Below are positions 20,012-27,106 of a stretch of DNA of 30,186 bases, one piece after another (positions within the stretch are counted from its first letter, which is position 1; every line of letters begins with the position of its first letter). The translations under genes were made by a program, and so were the position numbers. Source of the stretch: JAHFIW01 sp035495855 (GTDB lineage: Bacteria; Patescibacteriota; Patescibacteriia; SG8-24); assembly GCA_035495855.1 (NCBI GenBank), contig DATJFD010000078.1, positions 1-30,186 of the forward strand. Direction: 5' to 3'. The notes beneath the pieces are model-generated. The model made no database searches. It worked only from the letters and a program-made list of their open reading frames with translations, and was not told the origin of the DNA.

Positions 20012-20473
20012 TCAGAAATCGTAGCGGGGTTCGTCCCGCCGAAGCGTCTCGCGGACGGCCGTCGTGACCGCCGCCACATGCCGGTCGAACGCCGGCCGGA
20101 GCCTCCGGAAGTGGCCGGAAAGGTCGGCCTCGCGGTAGAGCGACCGCCATGGGGAGACCCCCTCGAGGCTGACCATGACCGGTCCCCCGACCATCGCCCA
20201 GGGGTACGGGTCGATGAGCAGGCCGGCCTCGGTGAGCAGCCAGGAATGCGTGGCGGCGCCTTCCCCGAAGTAGCCGTCGCGGAGCAGCAGCCTTCCTTTG
20301 AAGGCGGGGTCCGCCGCCAGGGCGCGGCAGACCATGTGGCAGCTGACGGGCACGCGCCTGCCGCCGTCGTCCTTCCCGAGATCGACGGTGGGCATCCGCC
20401 GCACCGTCCTGCGTATCTTCTTGAACAACGCATGGACGTCCCTGGGGACGTCGCGCATGACAAAGGGCTTCAT
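20012..20473 (-). CDS. Small protein with a possible Cys-His-Asp active site
   Basis: I do not recognise the family. The 153-residue protein has no signal peptide or membrane helix. The order SCHMVC (Cys45, Cys49), then THSWLL (His76), then LLIDPYPW (Asp88), each set in a predicted hydrophobic strand or helix, is the layout of papain-like/transglutaminase-like enzymes such as arylamine N-acetyltransferases and NlpC-type hydrolases. This is an inference from motif spacing only. The start at 20473 is supported by GGAGG seven bases upstream; an upstream ATG at 20503 is less likely. It has its own terminators on both sides, so it may be transcribed alone. Confidence 0.75.
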   Translation of the reverse strand: MKPFVMRDVPRDVHALFKKIRRTVRRMPTVDLGKDDGGRRVPVSCHMVCRALAADPAFKGRLLLRDGYFGEGAATHSWLLTEAGLLIDPYPWAMVGGPVMVSLEGVSPWRSLYREADLSGHFRRLRPAFDRHVAAVTTAVRETLRRDEPRYDF

Positions 20474-20526
20474 GTGCTTCCCTCCTCGCAGAGGATGTAG
20501 CACGAGGAACGCCGCCGGTCAACAAG

Positions 20527-20550
20527 AAAAGAGGCCCCGGAAGGGCCTCT
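20527..20550 (-). terminator. Terminator after the prepilin-like gene
   Basis: AGAGGCCC/GGGCCTCT with a five-base loop is followed on the minus strand by TTTTCTTG. It begins 12 nt after the prepilin-like stop codon. Confidence 0.82.
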
Positions 20551-20561
20551 TTGAAGGTCGA

Positions 20562-20882
20562 TCACCGCACCGTGCAGCCCTTGAACCAGGTGCCGCAGCA
20601 GACGGTCATCTCGGCCGGCTGGCCGTGCGCGTCCTGGCCGGCCACCGTGAAGGCTACGGCGTCATCGGACGTGCAGCCCCGGCGGCCGGCGAAGAAGTTG
20701 TGGCGTTCCGTCACGCGGGCCTCGGTGAGGCCGCGGGCGGACGCCGCGCGGAGCGCGTCGTTGTTCTCGACGAAGAACCTCCCCGCGCCGATGAGCGCCA
20801 CCGTGATGACCACGGCTGCGATGGAGAGAGTGATCGCGAGCTCCAACAGCGTGAAGCCGCGCTGACGACGATCCTTGCGCAT
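20562..20882 (-). CDS. Type IV prepilin-like protein
   Basis: This 106-residue protein starts with a short basic leader ending in Gly9, followed by FTLLELAITLSIAAVVITVALIG, the classic N-methylation site and hydrophobic stalk of type IV pilins and pseudopilins. Prepilin peptidase would cut after Gly9, making Phe10 residue 1 and Glu14 the conserved Glu5. The globular part is small, with four cysteines (70, 95, 96, 103) that could form two disulfides outside the cell. AAGGAGG lies five bases before the ATG. It follows a coiled-coil protein gene by 22 nt in the same direction. Pili are common in Patescibacteria for attachment or DNA uptake; whether this is a major or minor pilin cannot be told. 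Confidence 0.88.
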   Translation of the reverse strand: MRKDRRQRGFTLLELAITLSIAAVVITVALIGAGRFFVENNDALRAASARGLTEARVTERHNFFAGRRGCTSDDAVAFTVAGQDAHGQPAEMTVCCGTWFKGCTVR

Positions 20883-20904
20883 TGCTGCCTCCTTTCGTGC
20901 GGCT

Positions 20905-21447
20905 TCAGGCCGCGATGATGGCGCCGAGACGACGGCGCCACTCGGCGAACTCCGCGATGGTCTTCTCGGCCGACCCGATGTCGGCGTCGGCGGCGGAGAG
21001 ATCGCGCGCGACCGCCTCGAGCTCGCGCTCGAGTTCGGCCTTGCGCTCGGCGAGCTCCTTGCGCCGATCGCGCTTGCGGGCGATGGCGGCGCGGGCGCGC
21101 TGCTCCTCCGCCCTGAACGGCGGGTCGGGCACGCGCGGCGCTTCGGTGAGCGGAAGCCAGCGGTCGATGCAGACGACGAAAGTGACGATGCTGTCCCTGT
21201 TCTCCGGGTCCTTCTTCTTGAGGACGTCCGGGACGTGGCTCGGCGAGATGGCGCCGGCGACGACGAGGCGCTCGACGAAGGCCTCGGCCTCTTCGAGGCT
21301 TCCGAGGACGACGCGCGCGGCGGCGACGGGGTCGACCAGGCGGTCCTCGGAGCGGTCCGCCAGTTTGGTGGCGGCGATGCCGTTCGTGAGGATGTCCAGC
21401 ACGCGGCCCTCCGTCTCGGTGAACACGTTGGTCTGGGGATCGTTCAT
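20905..21447 (-). CDS. Cytoplasmic coiled-coil protein of unknown function
   Basis: I do not recognise this 180-residue protein. Residues 1-110 look globular and alpha-helical (EGRVLDILTNGIAATKL, VVLGSLEEAEAFVERLVVAGAISP). Residues about 112-165 form a charged, heptad-like Arg/Glu/Ala coiled coil. There is no signal peptide or membrane segment. GGGAGG sits five bases before the ATG at 21447, so the ATG four codons upstream is rejected. It is the first gene of a two-gene unit with the prepilin-like gene, which raises the possibility of a pilus-related or regulatory role, but nothing in the sequence proves it. Confidence 0.75.
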   Translation of the reverse strand: MNDPQTNVFTETEGRVLDILTNGIAATKLADRSEDRLVDPVAAARVVLGSLEEAEAFVERLVVAGAISPSHVPDVLKKKDPENRDSIVTFVVCIDRWLPLTEAPRVPDPPFRAEEQRARAAIARKRDRRKELAERKAELERELEAVARDLSAADADIGSAEKTIAEFAEWRRRLGAIIAA

Positions 21448-21520
21448 GCAGCCTCCCAAGGATGGATCGTTGGTTGAACGGGCCCGCGCGAGGCGGGGCC
21501 GCAGGTCAAAGAGCGAGCTT

Positions 21521-21549
21521 GTCTTAGCAAAAATCCGGCCTCACGTCAA
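21521..21549 (-). promoter_or_regulatory. Possible promoter of the coiled-coil/prepilin unit
   Basis: TTGACG (21549-21544) and TAAGAC (21526-21521) are 17 bp apart on the minus strand. The -35 is good and the -10 is weak. It is arranged divergently with the rpiB promoter. Confidence 0.35.
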
Positions 21550-21573
21550 GCCTGAACCGGCCCGGAACGCGCG

Positions 21574-21602
21574 TGGACGTCAGGCCGAAAAAATGGTAAA
21601 AT
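21574..21602 (+). promoter_or_regulatory. rpiB promoter with extended -10
   Basis: TGGACG (21574-21579), a 17-bp A-rich spacer, then TGG plus TAAAAT (21597-21602). The start would be near 21609, about 15 nt before the ATG. A 16-base core, AAAAAATGGTAAAATA, is shared exactly with the transketolase promoter. Confidence 0.65.
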
Positions 21603-21624
21603 ATGCGGGAACCAGCCCTTCCGA

Positions 21625-22113
21625 ATGCCTGCCCGCAAACCCACCGTTCATCTCGGCACCGACCACGCCGGCCTGGCGCTCAAGGACGCCGTCAAAGCCT
21701 ACCTCGTACGCCTCGGCTACCACGTCCATGACGCCGGCGCGTTCGACGGCGCGCCTTCGGACTACCCCGACTTCATCATCCCGGCCGCGGAGGCGGCGGC
21801 GCGGTCGCGCGGCTCGGCCGTCGCGATCGTCTTCGGCGGCAGCGGCATCGGGGAATGCATCGCGGCGAACAAGGTCCGCGGCGCGAGGGCGGCGCTCGTC
21901 TACGACCGCTACACCGCGCGGATGTCCCGCGAGCACAACGACGCCAACGTGCTGTGCCTCGGCGCCCGCACCGTGACCAGGGATCCCGCGCTCGCGAAAC
22001 GCCTGGCGAAGCTCTGGCTGGAGACGCCCTTCTCGGGCGACGCGCGGCACGTCCGGCGCCTGAAGAAGATCACCCGGTATGAGGAAACGAGGGGTAAAGG
22101 GGTAAAGGGGTAG
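21625..22113 (+). CDS. rpiB: Ribose-5-phosphate isomerase B
   Basis: RpiB interconverts ribulose-5-P and ribose-5-P. The 162-residue protein has the RpiB/LacAB fold with TDHAG (Asp13, His14) near the start, GGSGIGECIAANK (71-83) in the active-site loop and SREHNDANVLCLGAR (His104). The Cys used as base in E. coli RpiB is replaced by Gly71, while Glu77 sits where the Mycobacterium enzyme has its catalytic Glu in GGSGNGEQIAANK, so this is the Glu-type enzyme. The final residues (RGKGVKG) are encoded by a GGGGTAAA-type tandem repeat that also forms one arm of an intergenic hairpin, so the C-terminus looks like repeat read-in, not conserved protein. It is first in the carbon-metabolism block. Confidence 0.95.
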   Translation: MPARKPTVHLGTDHAGLALKDAVKAYLVRLGYHVHDAGAFDGAPSDYPDFIIPAAEAAARSRGSAVAIVFGGSGIGECIAANKVRGARAALVYDRYTARMSREHNDANVLCLGARTVTRDPALAKRLAKLWLETPFSGDARHVRRLKKITRYEETRGKGVKG

Positions 22114-22175
22114 AGTGGAAAGATATAAAAAAAGATTCGGCGCTTTACCCCTCTCCCCCTTTCATCCTCTCCCCC
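22089..22175 (+). repeat. GGGGTAAA tandem repeat and complementary pyrimidine arm between rpiB and rpe
   Basis: The rpiB stop lies inside a GGGGTAAA-type tandem (22091-22115). A pyrimidine-rich arm at 22142-22175 (GCTTTACCCCTCTCCCCCTT and onward) is largely complementary and ends about 11 nt before the rpe ATG. The imperfect stem is purine on one arm and pyrimidine on the other. Confidence 0.7.
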
Positions 22176-22186
22176 TTGCTAGCGAT

Positions 22187-22840
22187 ATGGTCGAGATCCT
22201 GCCCGCCATCCTGGCGCACGACGAAGCGGAGTTCATGAAGAAGGTCGAGCGCGTCCGCGCGCTCGGCGCGATGCTGCATATTGACGTGATGGACGGCATC
22301 TTCGTGAAGAACACGACCTGGGCGCCGCCGGACCGCCTCCGCCTGCTGCTGGAGGGCGTCCCGTTCGAGGCACATCTGATGGTCTCGAACCCCGAACACG
22401 CCGCGCCCATCTGGCTCGCCTGCGGGGCCGCGCGCGTCATCTTCCATGTCGAGGCGACCACCAAGGAATCGCTCATCTGCCGCGCCACCGCGGAGGAATG
22501 CGAGAACCTCGCCATTGCCATGAACCCCGATACGCCCGTCTCCCGCATCACGCATCTGCTCGACAGCTTCAAGCAGGTGATGGTCATGGGCGTCACGCCG
22601 GGCTGGAGCGGCCAGCCTTTCCAGGACATCGCGCTCGAGAAGATCGCCATGCTCAAGAGCCTGCGCCCTTCGATCAGGATCATGGTCGACGGCGGCGTGA
22701 AGACGGAGAACGCCGCGCGCATCGCCGCGGCGGGCGCCGACGTGCTCATCGCCGGCAGCGCGCTCACCGAACACCCGGATCCGGCCGAGGCCATCGTCAG
22801 CCTGCGTCACGCGGTGAACGGCACGAACTTCGGGGTATGA
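22187..22840 (+). CDS. rpe: Ribulose-phosphate 3-epimerase
   Basis: Rpe interconverts ribulose-5-P and xylulose-5-P, the transketolase donor. The 217-residue TIM barrel keeps all four metal ligands: His31 and Asp33 in HIDVMDG, His63 in AHLMV and Asp168 in VDGGV. Asp33 and Asp168 are also the acid/base pair. The phosphate loop VMGVTPGWSGQPF is present, and IAGSAL closes the barrel. The ATG at 22187 matches family starts; upstream codons would read through the hairpin arm. No Shine-Dalgarno sequence is present, only a pyrimidine-rich arm. The stop overlaps the next ATG (ATGA). Confidence 0.95.
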   Translation: MVEILPAILAHDEAEFMKKVERVRALGAMLHIDVMDGIFVKNTTWAPPDRLRLLLEGVPFEAHLMVSNPEHAAPIWLACGAARVIFHVEATTKESLICRATAEECENLAIAMNPDTPVSRITHLLDSFKQVMVMGVTPGWSGQPFQDIALEKIAMLKSLRPSIRIMVDGGVKTENAARIAAAGADVLIAGSALTEHPDPAEAIVSLRHAVNGTNFGV

Positions 22841-23049
22841 AGAACGCGAACTACAACCTCGTGAAGCTGCTCCTGCGCAAGCTCGACGATTCCTGGCGGG
22901 TCGAACAGCACTACGAACGCGACGCCAAGGCGATGTCCTGCAAGGACTGCCAGGCCATCCTCAAGAGGATCCTCGACGCCGACCGCAGGCACGTGGACCT
23001 CCTCCGCAAGGAGCTCGCCAAGCACATCAAATCCAAGAAATTCGAGTGA
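22837..23049 (+). CDS. Conserved-looking 70-residue helical protein
   Basis: I do not recognise this protein. It starts at an ATG that overlaps the rpe stop as ATGA, so it is translationally coupled to rpe, and it stops three bases before a terminator. The 70 residues are highly charged and predicted helical, with a central MSCKDCQAIL (Cys35, Cys38) and a basic tail (KHIKSKKFE). The paired cysteines and the His at 25, 52 and 63 could bind metal, but that is speculation. Codon use matches the neighbours and the coupling is tight, so it is very likely a real gene. Confidence 0.8.
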   Translation: MKNANYNLVKLLLRKLDDSWRVEQHYERDAKAMSCKDCQAILKRILDADRRHVDLLRKELAKHIKSKKFE

Positions 23050-23052
23050 CAC

Positions 23053-23076
23053 GGCCCCCGCCCTGGGGCCTTTTTT
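23053..23076 (+). terminator. Terminator after the 70-residue ORF
   Basis: GGCCCC/GGGGCC with a six-base loop is followed by TTTTTT. It splits rpiB-rpe-ORF70 from the transketolase transcript. Confidence 0.88.
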
Positions 23077-23111
23077 CATCCTCCGCCGGGGTGGCGCGGG
23101 GCTTGAAAAAA

Positions 23112-23120
23112 TGGTAAAAT
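23112..23120 (+). promoter_or_regulatory. Transketolase promoter (extended -10)
   Basis: TGG plus TAAAAT (23115-23120) follows an A-run, as in the rpiB promoter. The predicted start near 23127-23128 falls on the first possible ATG, so the mRNA may be leaderless. Confidence 0.6.
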
Positions 23121-23127
23121 ACGCTCA

Positions 23128-24009
23128 ATGAGGCCCATCGGCACTCCTATGCCCCATCTGCACGACGATCGCGTCAAAGAGCTCGAACTGGTCGCCAATA
23201 AGCTCCGCCAGCACGTCATCACCTCGGTCGCGAACGCCAAGAGCGGCCACCAGGGCGGACCCCTCGGCATGGCCGACATCTTCGCCGTCCTCTATTTCCA
23301 CGAACTGCGGCACGATCCCAAGAACCCCGAGTGGGACGATCGCGACCGGCTCATCCTGTCGAACGGCCACATCTGCCCCATCCGCTACGCGGCGATGGCC
23401 GAGTCCGGCTACTTCCCCGTCGACGAGCTCATGACGCTCCGCAAGCTCGGCTCGCGCCTCCAGGGCCATCCCGAGCGCGAAAAGCTCCCGGGCGCGGAAA
23501 CGACCTCCGGCCCGCTCGGCGCCGGTCTCGCGCAGGCGGCAGGGCTCGCCTATGCCGGCAAGATGGACGGCAAGAAATGGCGCGTGTACGCGGCGACCTC
23601 CGACGGCGAGCATGAGGCCGGCCTCCACTGGGAAGCAATGCTCTTCGCCGGCAAGTACCGGCTCGGCAACCTCACCTGCATCGTCGACCGCAACTACATC
23701 CAGATCGACGGCAAGACGGAGGACATCATGCCGCTCGATCCGCTGCGCGAGAAGTACGAATCCTTCAACTGGCACGTGATCGAATGCAACGGCAACGACG
23801 TCCGCGACGTCGTGCGCGCGCTCGATGAGGCCAAGGCCGTCGCCACGCAGCCGACCTGCATCATCGCGCACACCATCCCCGGCAAAGGCGTGTCCTACAT
23901 GGAAGGCAACTACCTCTGGCACAGCCAGCCCTTCAAGAAGGGCGAGGCCGAGCAGGCGCTCAAGGAACTCAAGGAGGAAGAGGAACGGCTGAAGGCCGAT
24001 CACCGCTGA
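23128..24009 (+). CDS. Transketolase, N-terminal (TPP-binding) subunit
   Basis: Transketolase moves two-carbon units between sugar phosphates; here the enzyme is encoded as two polypeptides. This half (293 residues from 23128, or 286 from a second ATG at 23149) holds the TPP-pyrophosphate domain: KSGHQGGPLGMADI, SNGHICPIRYA, and the metal/TPP motif SDGEHEAG with VDRNYIQIDG about 25 residues on. The usual GDG has become SDG. Either ATG is possible: the first fits a leaderless mRNA, the second gives a 21-nt leader, and neither has a Shine-Dalgarno sequence. The C-terminal half follows after a TGA and one codon, in the same frame. Confidence 0.93.
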   Translation: MRPIGTPMPHLHDDRVKELELVANKLRQHVITSVANAKSGHQGGPLGMADIFAVLYFHELRHDPKNPEWDDRDRLILSNGHICPIRYAAMAESGYFPVDELMTLRKLGSRLQGHPEREKLPGAETTSGPLGAGLAQAAGLAYAGKMDGKKWRVYAATSDGEHEAGLHWEAMLFAGKYRLGNLTCIVDRNYIQIDGKTEDIMPLDPLREKYESFNWHVIECNGNDVRDVVRALDEAKAVATQPTCIIAHTIPGKGVSYMEGNYLWHSQPFKKGEAEQALKELKEEEERLKADHR

Positions 24010-24012
24010 ACT

Positions 24013-25014
24013 ATGCTCCGTCCCGAAGCGAAACTGGCGGCCAACGCCCTGGCCGACGACGTCCCGCAGAAACCGACCCGCGACGGCTACGGGGCCGGCG
24101 TGGTCGAGGCGGCGAAGCTCGACCCGCGCATCGTGGTCGTCTGCGCCGACCTCACCGAGTCGACGCGCAACCTCGATTTCAAGAAGATGTTCCCCGACCG
24201 GTTCATCCAGGTCGGCGTGCACGAGCAGTTCCTGGCGGCCGGCGCCGCAGGCCTCGCGCTCGGCGGCAAGGTCCCGTTCATCACTTCGTACGCCATGTTC
24301 TGCCCCGGCCGCGCCTGGGAGCAGGTCCGCACCAACATCTGCCTCAACAACGTGAACGTGAAGATCGTCGGCAGCCACGCCGGCGTCTCGGTCGGTCCCG
24401 ACGGCGCGACGCACCAGGCCATCGAGGACATCGCCATCATGCGGCCCATCCCGCGCATCACCATCATCGCCCCTTGCGACGAGGTCGAAGCGAAGAAGGC
24501 GACGCTCGCGGTCGCGAAGCTCGTCGGCCCCTGCTATGTGCGGTTCGCGCGCGAAAAGACGCCGGTCTTCACGACCGACGACACGCCGTTCGAGATCGGC
24601 AAGGCGGTGACGTTCCGCGACGGCAAGGACGCGGCGATCATCGCCTGCGGCCCGCTCGTCCATAACGCGCTCAAGGCCGCTGAGGAACTGGCCAATGAGG
24701 GGCTCGACGTGCGAGTCGTGAACTCCCCCACCATCAAACCCCTCGACGAGGCCGCGGTGCTCGCGGCCGCGACGGAATGCGGCGCCATCGTCACGGTCGA
24801 AGAACACCAGATCACCGGCGGCCTCGGCGGCGCGGTCGCGGAATACCTCGCCAAGGCCCGCCCGACCCCGCAGGAATTCGTCGGCGTTCCCAACGTCTTC
24901 GGCGAATCCGGCGAACCGATGCAGCTCGTGGAGCATTTCGGCATGGGCGTCTCGCATATAAAAGACGCCGTGCGCCGCGCGGCGGCGCGAAAGGAGAAAA
25001 GGGGTAAGGGGTAG
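24013..25014 (+). CDS. Transketolase, C-terminal subunit
   Basis: This 333-residue half has the pyrimidine-binding and transketolase C-terminal domains: ADLTESTRN, the catalytic-Glu motif GVHEQFLAAGAAGLALGG, GSHAGVSVGPDGATHQAIED, and a C-domain with VVNSPTIKPLD and VEEHQITGGLGG. It pairs with the N-subunit encoded just upstream (3 nt gap, same frame) to form the active enzyme, converting xylulose-5-P and ribose-5-P or erythrose-4-P. The last few codons (KEKRGKG) run into a GGGGTAA-type repeat that forms an intergenic hairpin arm, as in rpiB. DXS-like fusion proteins share these domains, but the split layout and pentose neighbours favour transketolase. Confidence 0.93.
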   Translation: MLRPEAKLAANALADDVPQKPTRDGYGAGVVEAAKLDPRIVVVCADLTESTRNLDFKKMFPDRFIQVGVHEQFLAAGAAGLALGGKVPFITSYAMFCPGRAWEQVRTNICLNNVNVKIVGSHAGVSVGPDGATHQAIEDIAIMRPIPRITIIAPCDEVEAKKATLAVAKLVGPCYVRFAREKTPVFTTDDTPFEIGKAVTFRDGKDAAIIACGPLVHNALKAAEELANEGLDVRVVNSPTIKPLDEAAVLAAATECGAIVTVEEHQITGGLGGAVAEYLAKARPTPQEFVGVPNVFGESGEPMQLVEHFGMGVSHIKDAVRRAAARKEKRGKG

Positions 25015-25080
25015 AGGGGTAAAGCTGATCAGACCGACGCTCTCTCTTCCCCTCTTATCCTTTTCCCCTCAACCCCCTCC
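24991..25080 (+). repeat. Purine/pyrimidine hairpin between the transketolase C gene and pfkB-1
   Basis: The stop codon sits in a GGGGTAA-like purine tandem (24991-25025). A pyrimidine arm (25039-25080) is largely complementary and ends in CCCCCTCCT directly before the ATG at 25082. The loop is about 13 nt. The design matches 22089-22175. Confidence 0.7.
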
Positions 25081-25081
25081 T

Positions 25082-26062
25082 ATGCTCGACATCATCACTT
25101 TCGGCGACGCGACGCTCGACGTCTTCCTGCAGCTGAACGAGGAGGACGCCGACGTGAAATGCGCCATGAAAGAACAGGCCTGCCAGCTCTGCTTCGACTA
25201 TGCCGACAAGATCCCGGTCGAAAGCATCGTGAAGGTCCCCGGATCGGGCAATGCCTCGAACAACGCGGTCGGATCGGCGCGCCTCGGAATGAAGGCGGCG
25301 ATCGTCAGCATCCTCGGCAAGGACGACATCGGTGAGACCATCTGCGGGCACTGGAAAGAGGAGGGCCTTTCCACGAAGTACGTGCGTTTCGACAGGAAGC
25401 GCGGGACGAATTACTCCACGGTCATCAATTATCGCGGCGAGAGGACCATTCTGGTGTTCCATGAAAAACGCGACTACGTCTTCCCCAAGGACCTTCCGCA
25501 GGCGACGTGGGTCTATTACACCTCGCTCGGCAAGGGCAGCCAGGTCATGCACAAGAGCCTGCTCGCCTACGTGAAGAAGAACGGGACGAAGTTCTGCTTC
25601 CAGCCGGGCACGTTCCAGCTGAAGCTCGGCCCTGCGGAACTGCAGCCGCTCATCGCCGTGTCGTACATCACGGTGATGAACAAGGAGGAGGCGCAGCGCA
25701 TCGTCGGCGACGAGACCAAGTCCATCGTCGTGCTCCTCAAACGCCTCAAGGCCATGGGCTGCGCCATCGCCGTCATCACTGACGGCCCGAAAGGTTCCTA
25801 CACCTATGACGGCAAGGACTTCCTGCAGCTCGGCATCTTCGACGTGCCGGTGATCGAGCGGACGGGATGCGGCGACGCGTTCGCGACGGCCTTCGTCGCG
25901 GCGCTCCACCACGGCGAGACGATCGCCGAGGCCATGCGCTGGGGCACCGCGAACTCCGCGTCCGTCATCAGTTTCATCGGTCCGCAAAAGGGACTGCTCA
26001 AGAAAGAGGCGATGCGGCGCATGCTCGTCCGTTTCAAGGATATCCAGCCGAAGCCGCTCTAG
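25082..26062 (+). CDS. PfkB/ribokinase-family sugar kinase 1
   Basis: This 326-residue kinase starts with the family strand IITFGDATLDVFL, has GSGNASNNAVGSARLGMKAA (substrate-binding motif 1) and RTGCGDAFATAF (motif 2; Asp265 as catalytic base, with Cys in place of the usual Ala). VITDGPKGSY marks the nucleotide site. The family phosphorylates fructose-6-P, fructose-1-P, ribose, nucleosides or similar; the true substrate cannot be read from the sequence. It lies between transketolase and the class II aldolase, so a role in making fructose-1,6-bisphosphate, or ribose kinase activity feeding RpiB, are the best guesses. Compared with the second PfkB gene at 27.1 kb it has a longer, Cys-containing N-terminal lid (CAMKEQACQLC). 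Confidence 0.9.
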   Translation: MLDIITFGDATLDVFLQLNEEDADVKCAMKEQACQLCFDYADKIPVESIVKVPGSGNASNNAVGSARLGMKAAIVSILGKDDIGETICGHWKEEGLSTKYVRFDRKRGTNYSTVINYRGERTILVFHEKRDYVFPKDLPQATWVYYTSLGKGSQVMHKSLLAYVKKNGTKFCFQPGTFQLKLGPAELQPLIAVSYITVMNKEEAQRIVGDETKSIVVLLKRLKAMGCAIAVITDGPKGSYTYDGKDFLQLGIFDVPVIERTGCGDAFATAFVAALHHGETIAEAMRWGTANSASVISFIGPQKGLLKKEAMRRMLVRFKDIQPKPL

Positions 26063-26081
26063 CGGCAGGCGTCACGCCATT

Positions 26082-27023
26082 ATGCTCACGACCCTCAAGA
26101 AAGTGCTCGCCGCCGCCGACAAGGGCGGTTACGCCGTCGGCGCGTTCAACGTCAACAACCTGGAGATCCTCCAGGCCGTCGTCGAGACCGCGGTCGAGCT
26201 CCGCTCCCCCGTCATCGTCCAGACGAGCGAGGGCGCCATCGAGTACGCGGGCATGAACTATCTGCTCGCCATGATGCGCGAGGCCGCAAAGTCGCCGGTG
26301 CCGGTCGTCATGCACGTCGACCACGGCAAGGACCTGAAGGTCATCAGGAAGGCCATCGACTCCGGCTACACCTCGGTGATGTTCGACGGGTCGCTCTACA
26401 AGTACGACGAGAACGTCGCCAAGACCAAGCAGGTCGTCCGCTGGGCCAGGCCGAAGGGCGTCTCCGTGGAGGCCGAGATCGGCGCCATCAAGGGCGTCGA
26501 GGACCTCGTGAGCGTCTCCGAGAAGCAGGCGTTCTTCACGGACCCCGCAGAGGCCGCGCGCTTCGCCAAGGCCACCGGCTGCGACGCGCTGGCCGTCTCC
26601 ATCGGCACCGCGCACGGCGCCTACAAATCGAAGACCGCTCCGACGCTCGACATCGAACGCCTCAAGAAGATCGACGCCCTGGTGAAGGCGCCCATCGTGC
26701 TCCATGGCGCGTCCGGCATCTCCGCCGAGCTGGTGGCCAAGACGAAGGACCATTGCGAGTCGCTCGAGGACTGCGGCAGGCTCGAAGGCGCCGTCGGGAT
26801 CCCCGACGACCAGATCCTCGCCGCCATCAAGCACGGCGTGCGCAAGATCAACATCGACTCGGACCTGCGCATCGCCTTCACCGCCGGCCTGCGCGACACC
26901 ATCGTCAACGACCACAAGGCCATCGACCCGCGCAAGCTGCTCGCCCTCTCCAAGCGCCTCATGAAAGAGGTCGTGGCGCACAAGATGGAACTCTTCGGCA
27001 GCGCCGGTCGCGCGCGCAAATAG
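26082..27023 (+). CDS. fba: Class II fructose-bisphosphate aldolase
   Basis: The enzyme splits fructose-1,6-bisphosphate to dihydroxyacetone-P and glyceraldehyde-3-P, or makes it. The 313-residue TIM barrel is of the zinc-dependent class: HVDHG (His78, Asp80, His81), AEIGAIKGVED, SIGTAHGAYK (His178) and VLHGASG (His208) supply metal ligands and the catalytic acid, and KINIDSDLRIAFT binds phosphate. It starts 19 nt after the first PfkB gene and is followed by a hairpin-bearing junction and the second PfkB gene. Tagatose-bisphosphate aldolase is a close relative and cannot be fully excluded. No strong Shine-Dalgarno sequence precedes the ATG. Confidence 0.95.
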   Translation: MLTTLKKVLAAADKGGYAVGAFNVNNLEILQAVVETAVELRSPVIVQTSEGAIEYAGMNYLLAMMREAAKSPVPVVMHVDHGKDLKVIRKAIDSGYTSVMFDGSLYKYDENVAKTKQVVRWARPKGVSVEAEIGAIKGVEDLVSVSEKQAFFTDPAEAARFAKATGCDALAVSIGTAHGAYKSKTAPTLDIERLKKIDALVKAPIVLHGASGISAELVAKTKDHCESLEDCGRLEGAVGIPDDQILAAIKHGVRKINIDSDLRIAFTAGLRDTIVNDHKAIDPRKLLALSKRLMKEVVAHKMELFGSAGRARK

Positions 27024-27102
27024 CATATGGCAAATGGCCTAGAGCTTATTGCACGCACGCTACAGGCCACAGGCCATAGGCCATAGGCCATTCGCCATAA
27101 GC
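27023..27102 (+). repeat. AGGCCAT tandem repeat and hairpin between fba and pfkB-2
   Basis: A 19-nt arm (27023-27041) starting at the last base of the fba stop pairs at 17 of 19 positions with 27084-27102, which ends 4 nt before the next ATG. The 3' side contains four head-to-tail 7-bp units, AGGCCAC then three AGGCCAT (27064-27091). Confidence 0.82.
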
Positions 27103-27106
27103 CCCT

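Noticed and set aside
22089..22115. G-quadruplex from GGGGTAAA repeats
   Set aside because: Only three runs of four G are present; the fourth is GG. The complementary pyrimidine arm makes a hairpin the simpler reading.
24007..24015. UGA as a sense codon (code 25) fusing the transketolase halves
   Set aside because: UGA ends glmS, the DUF4012 gene, pfkB-2 and the reductase gene at the expected family C-termini, so it is a stop here.
24007..24015. Transketolase split as a sequencing frameshift or nonsense error
   Set aside because: Two-subunit transketolases of these lengths are normal in archaea and many bacteria, and the second half has its own sensible start.
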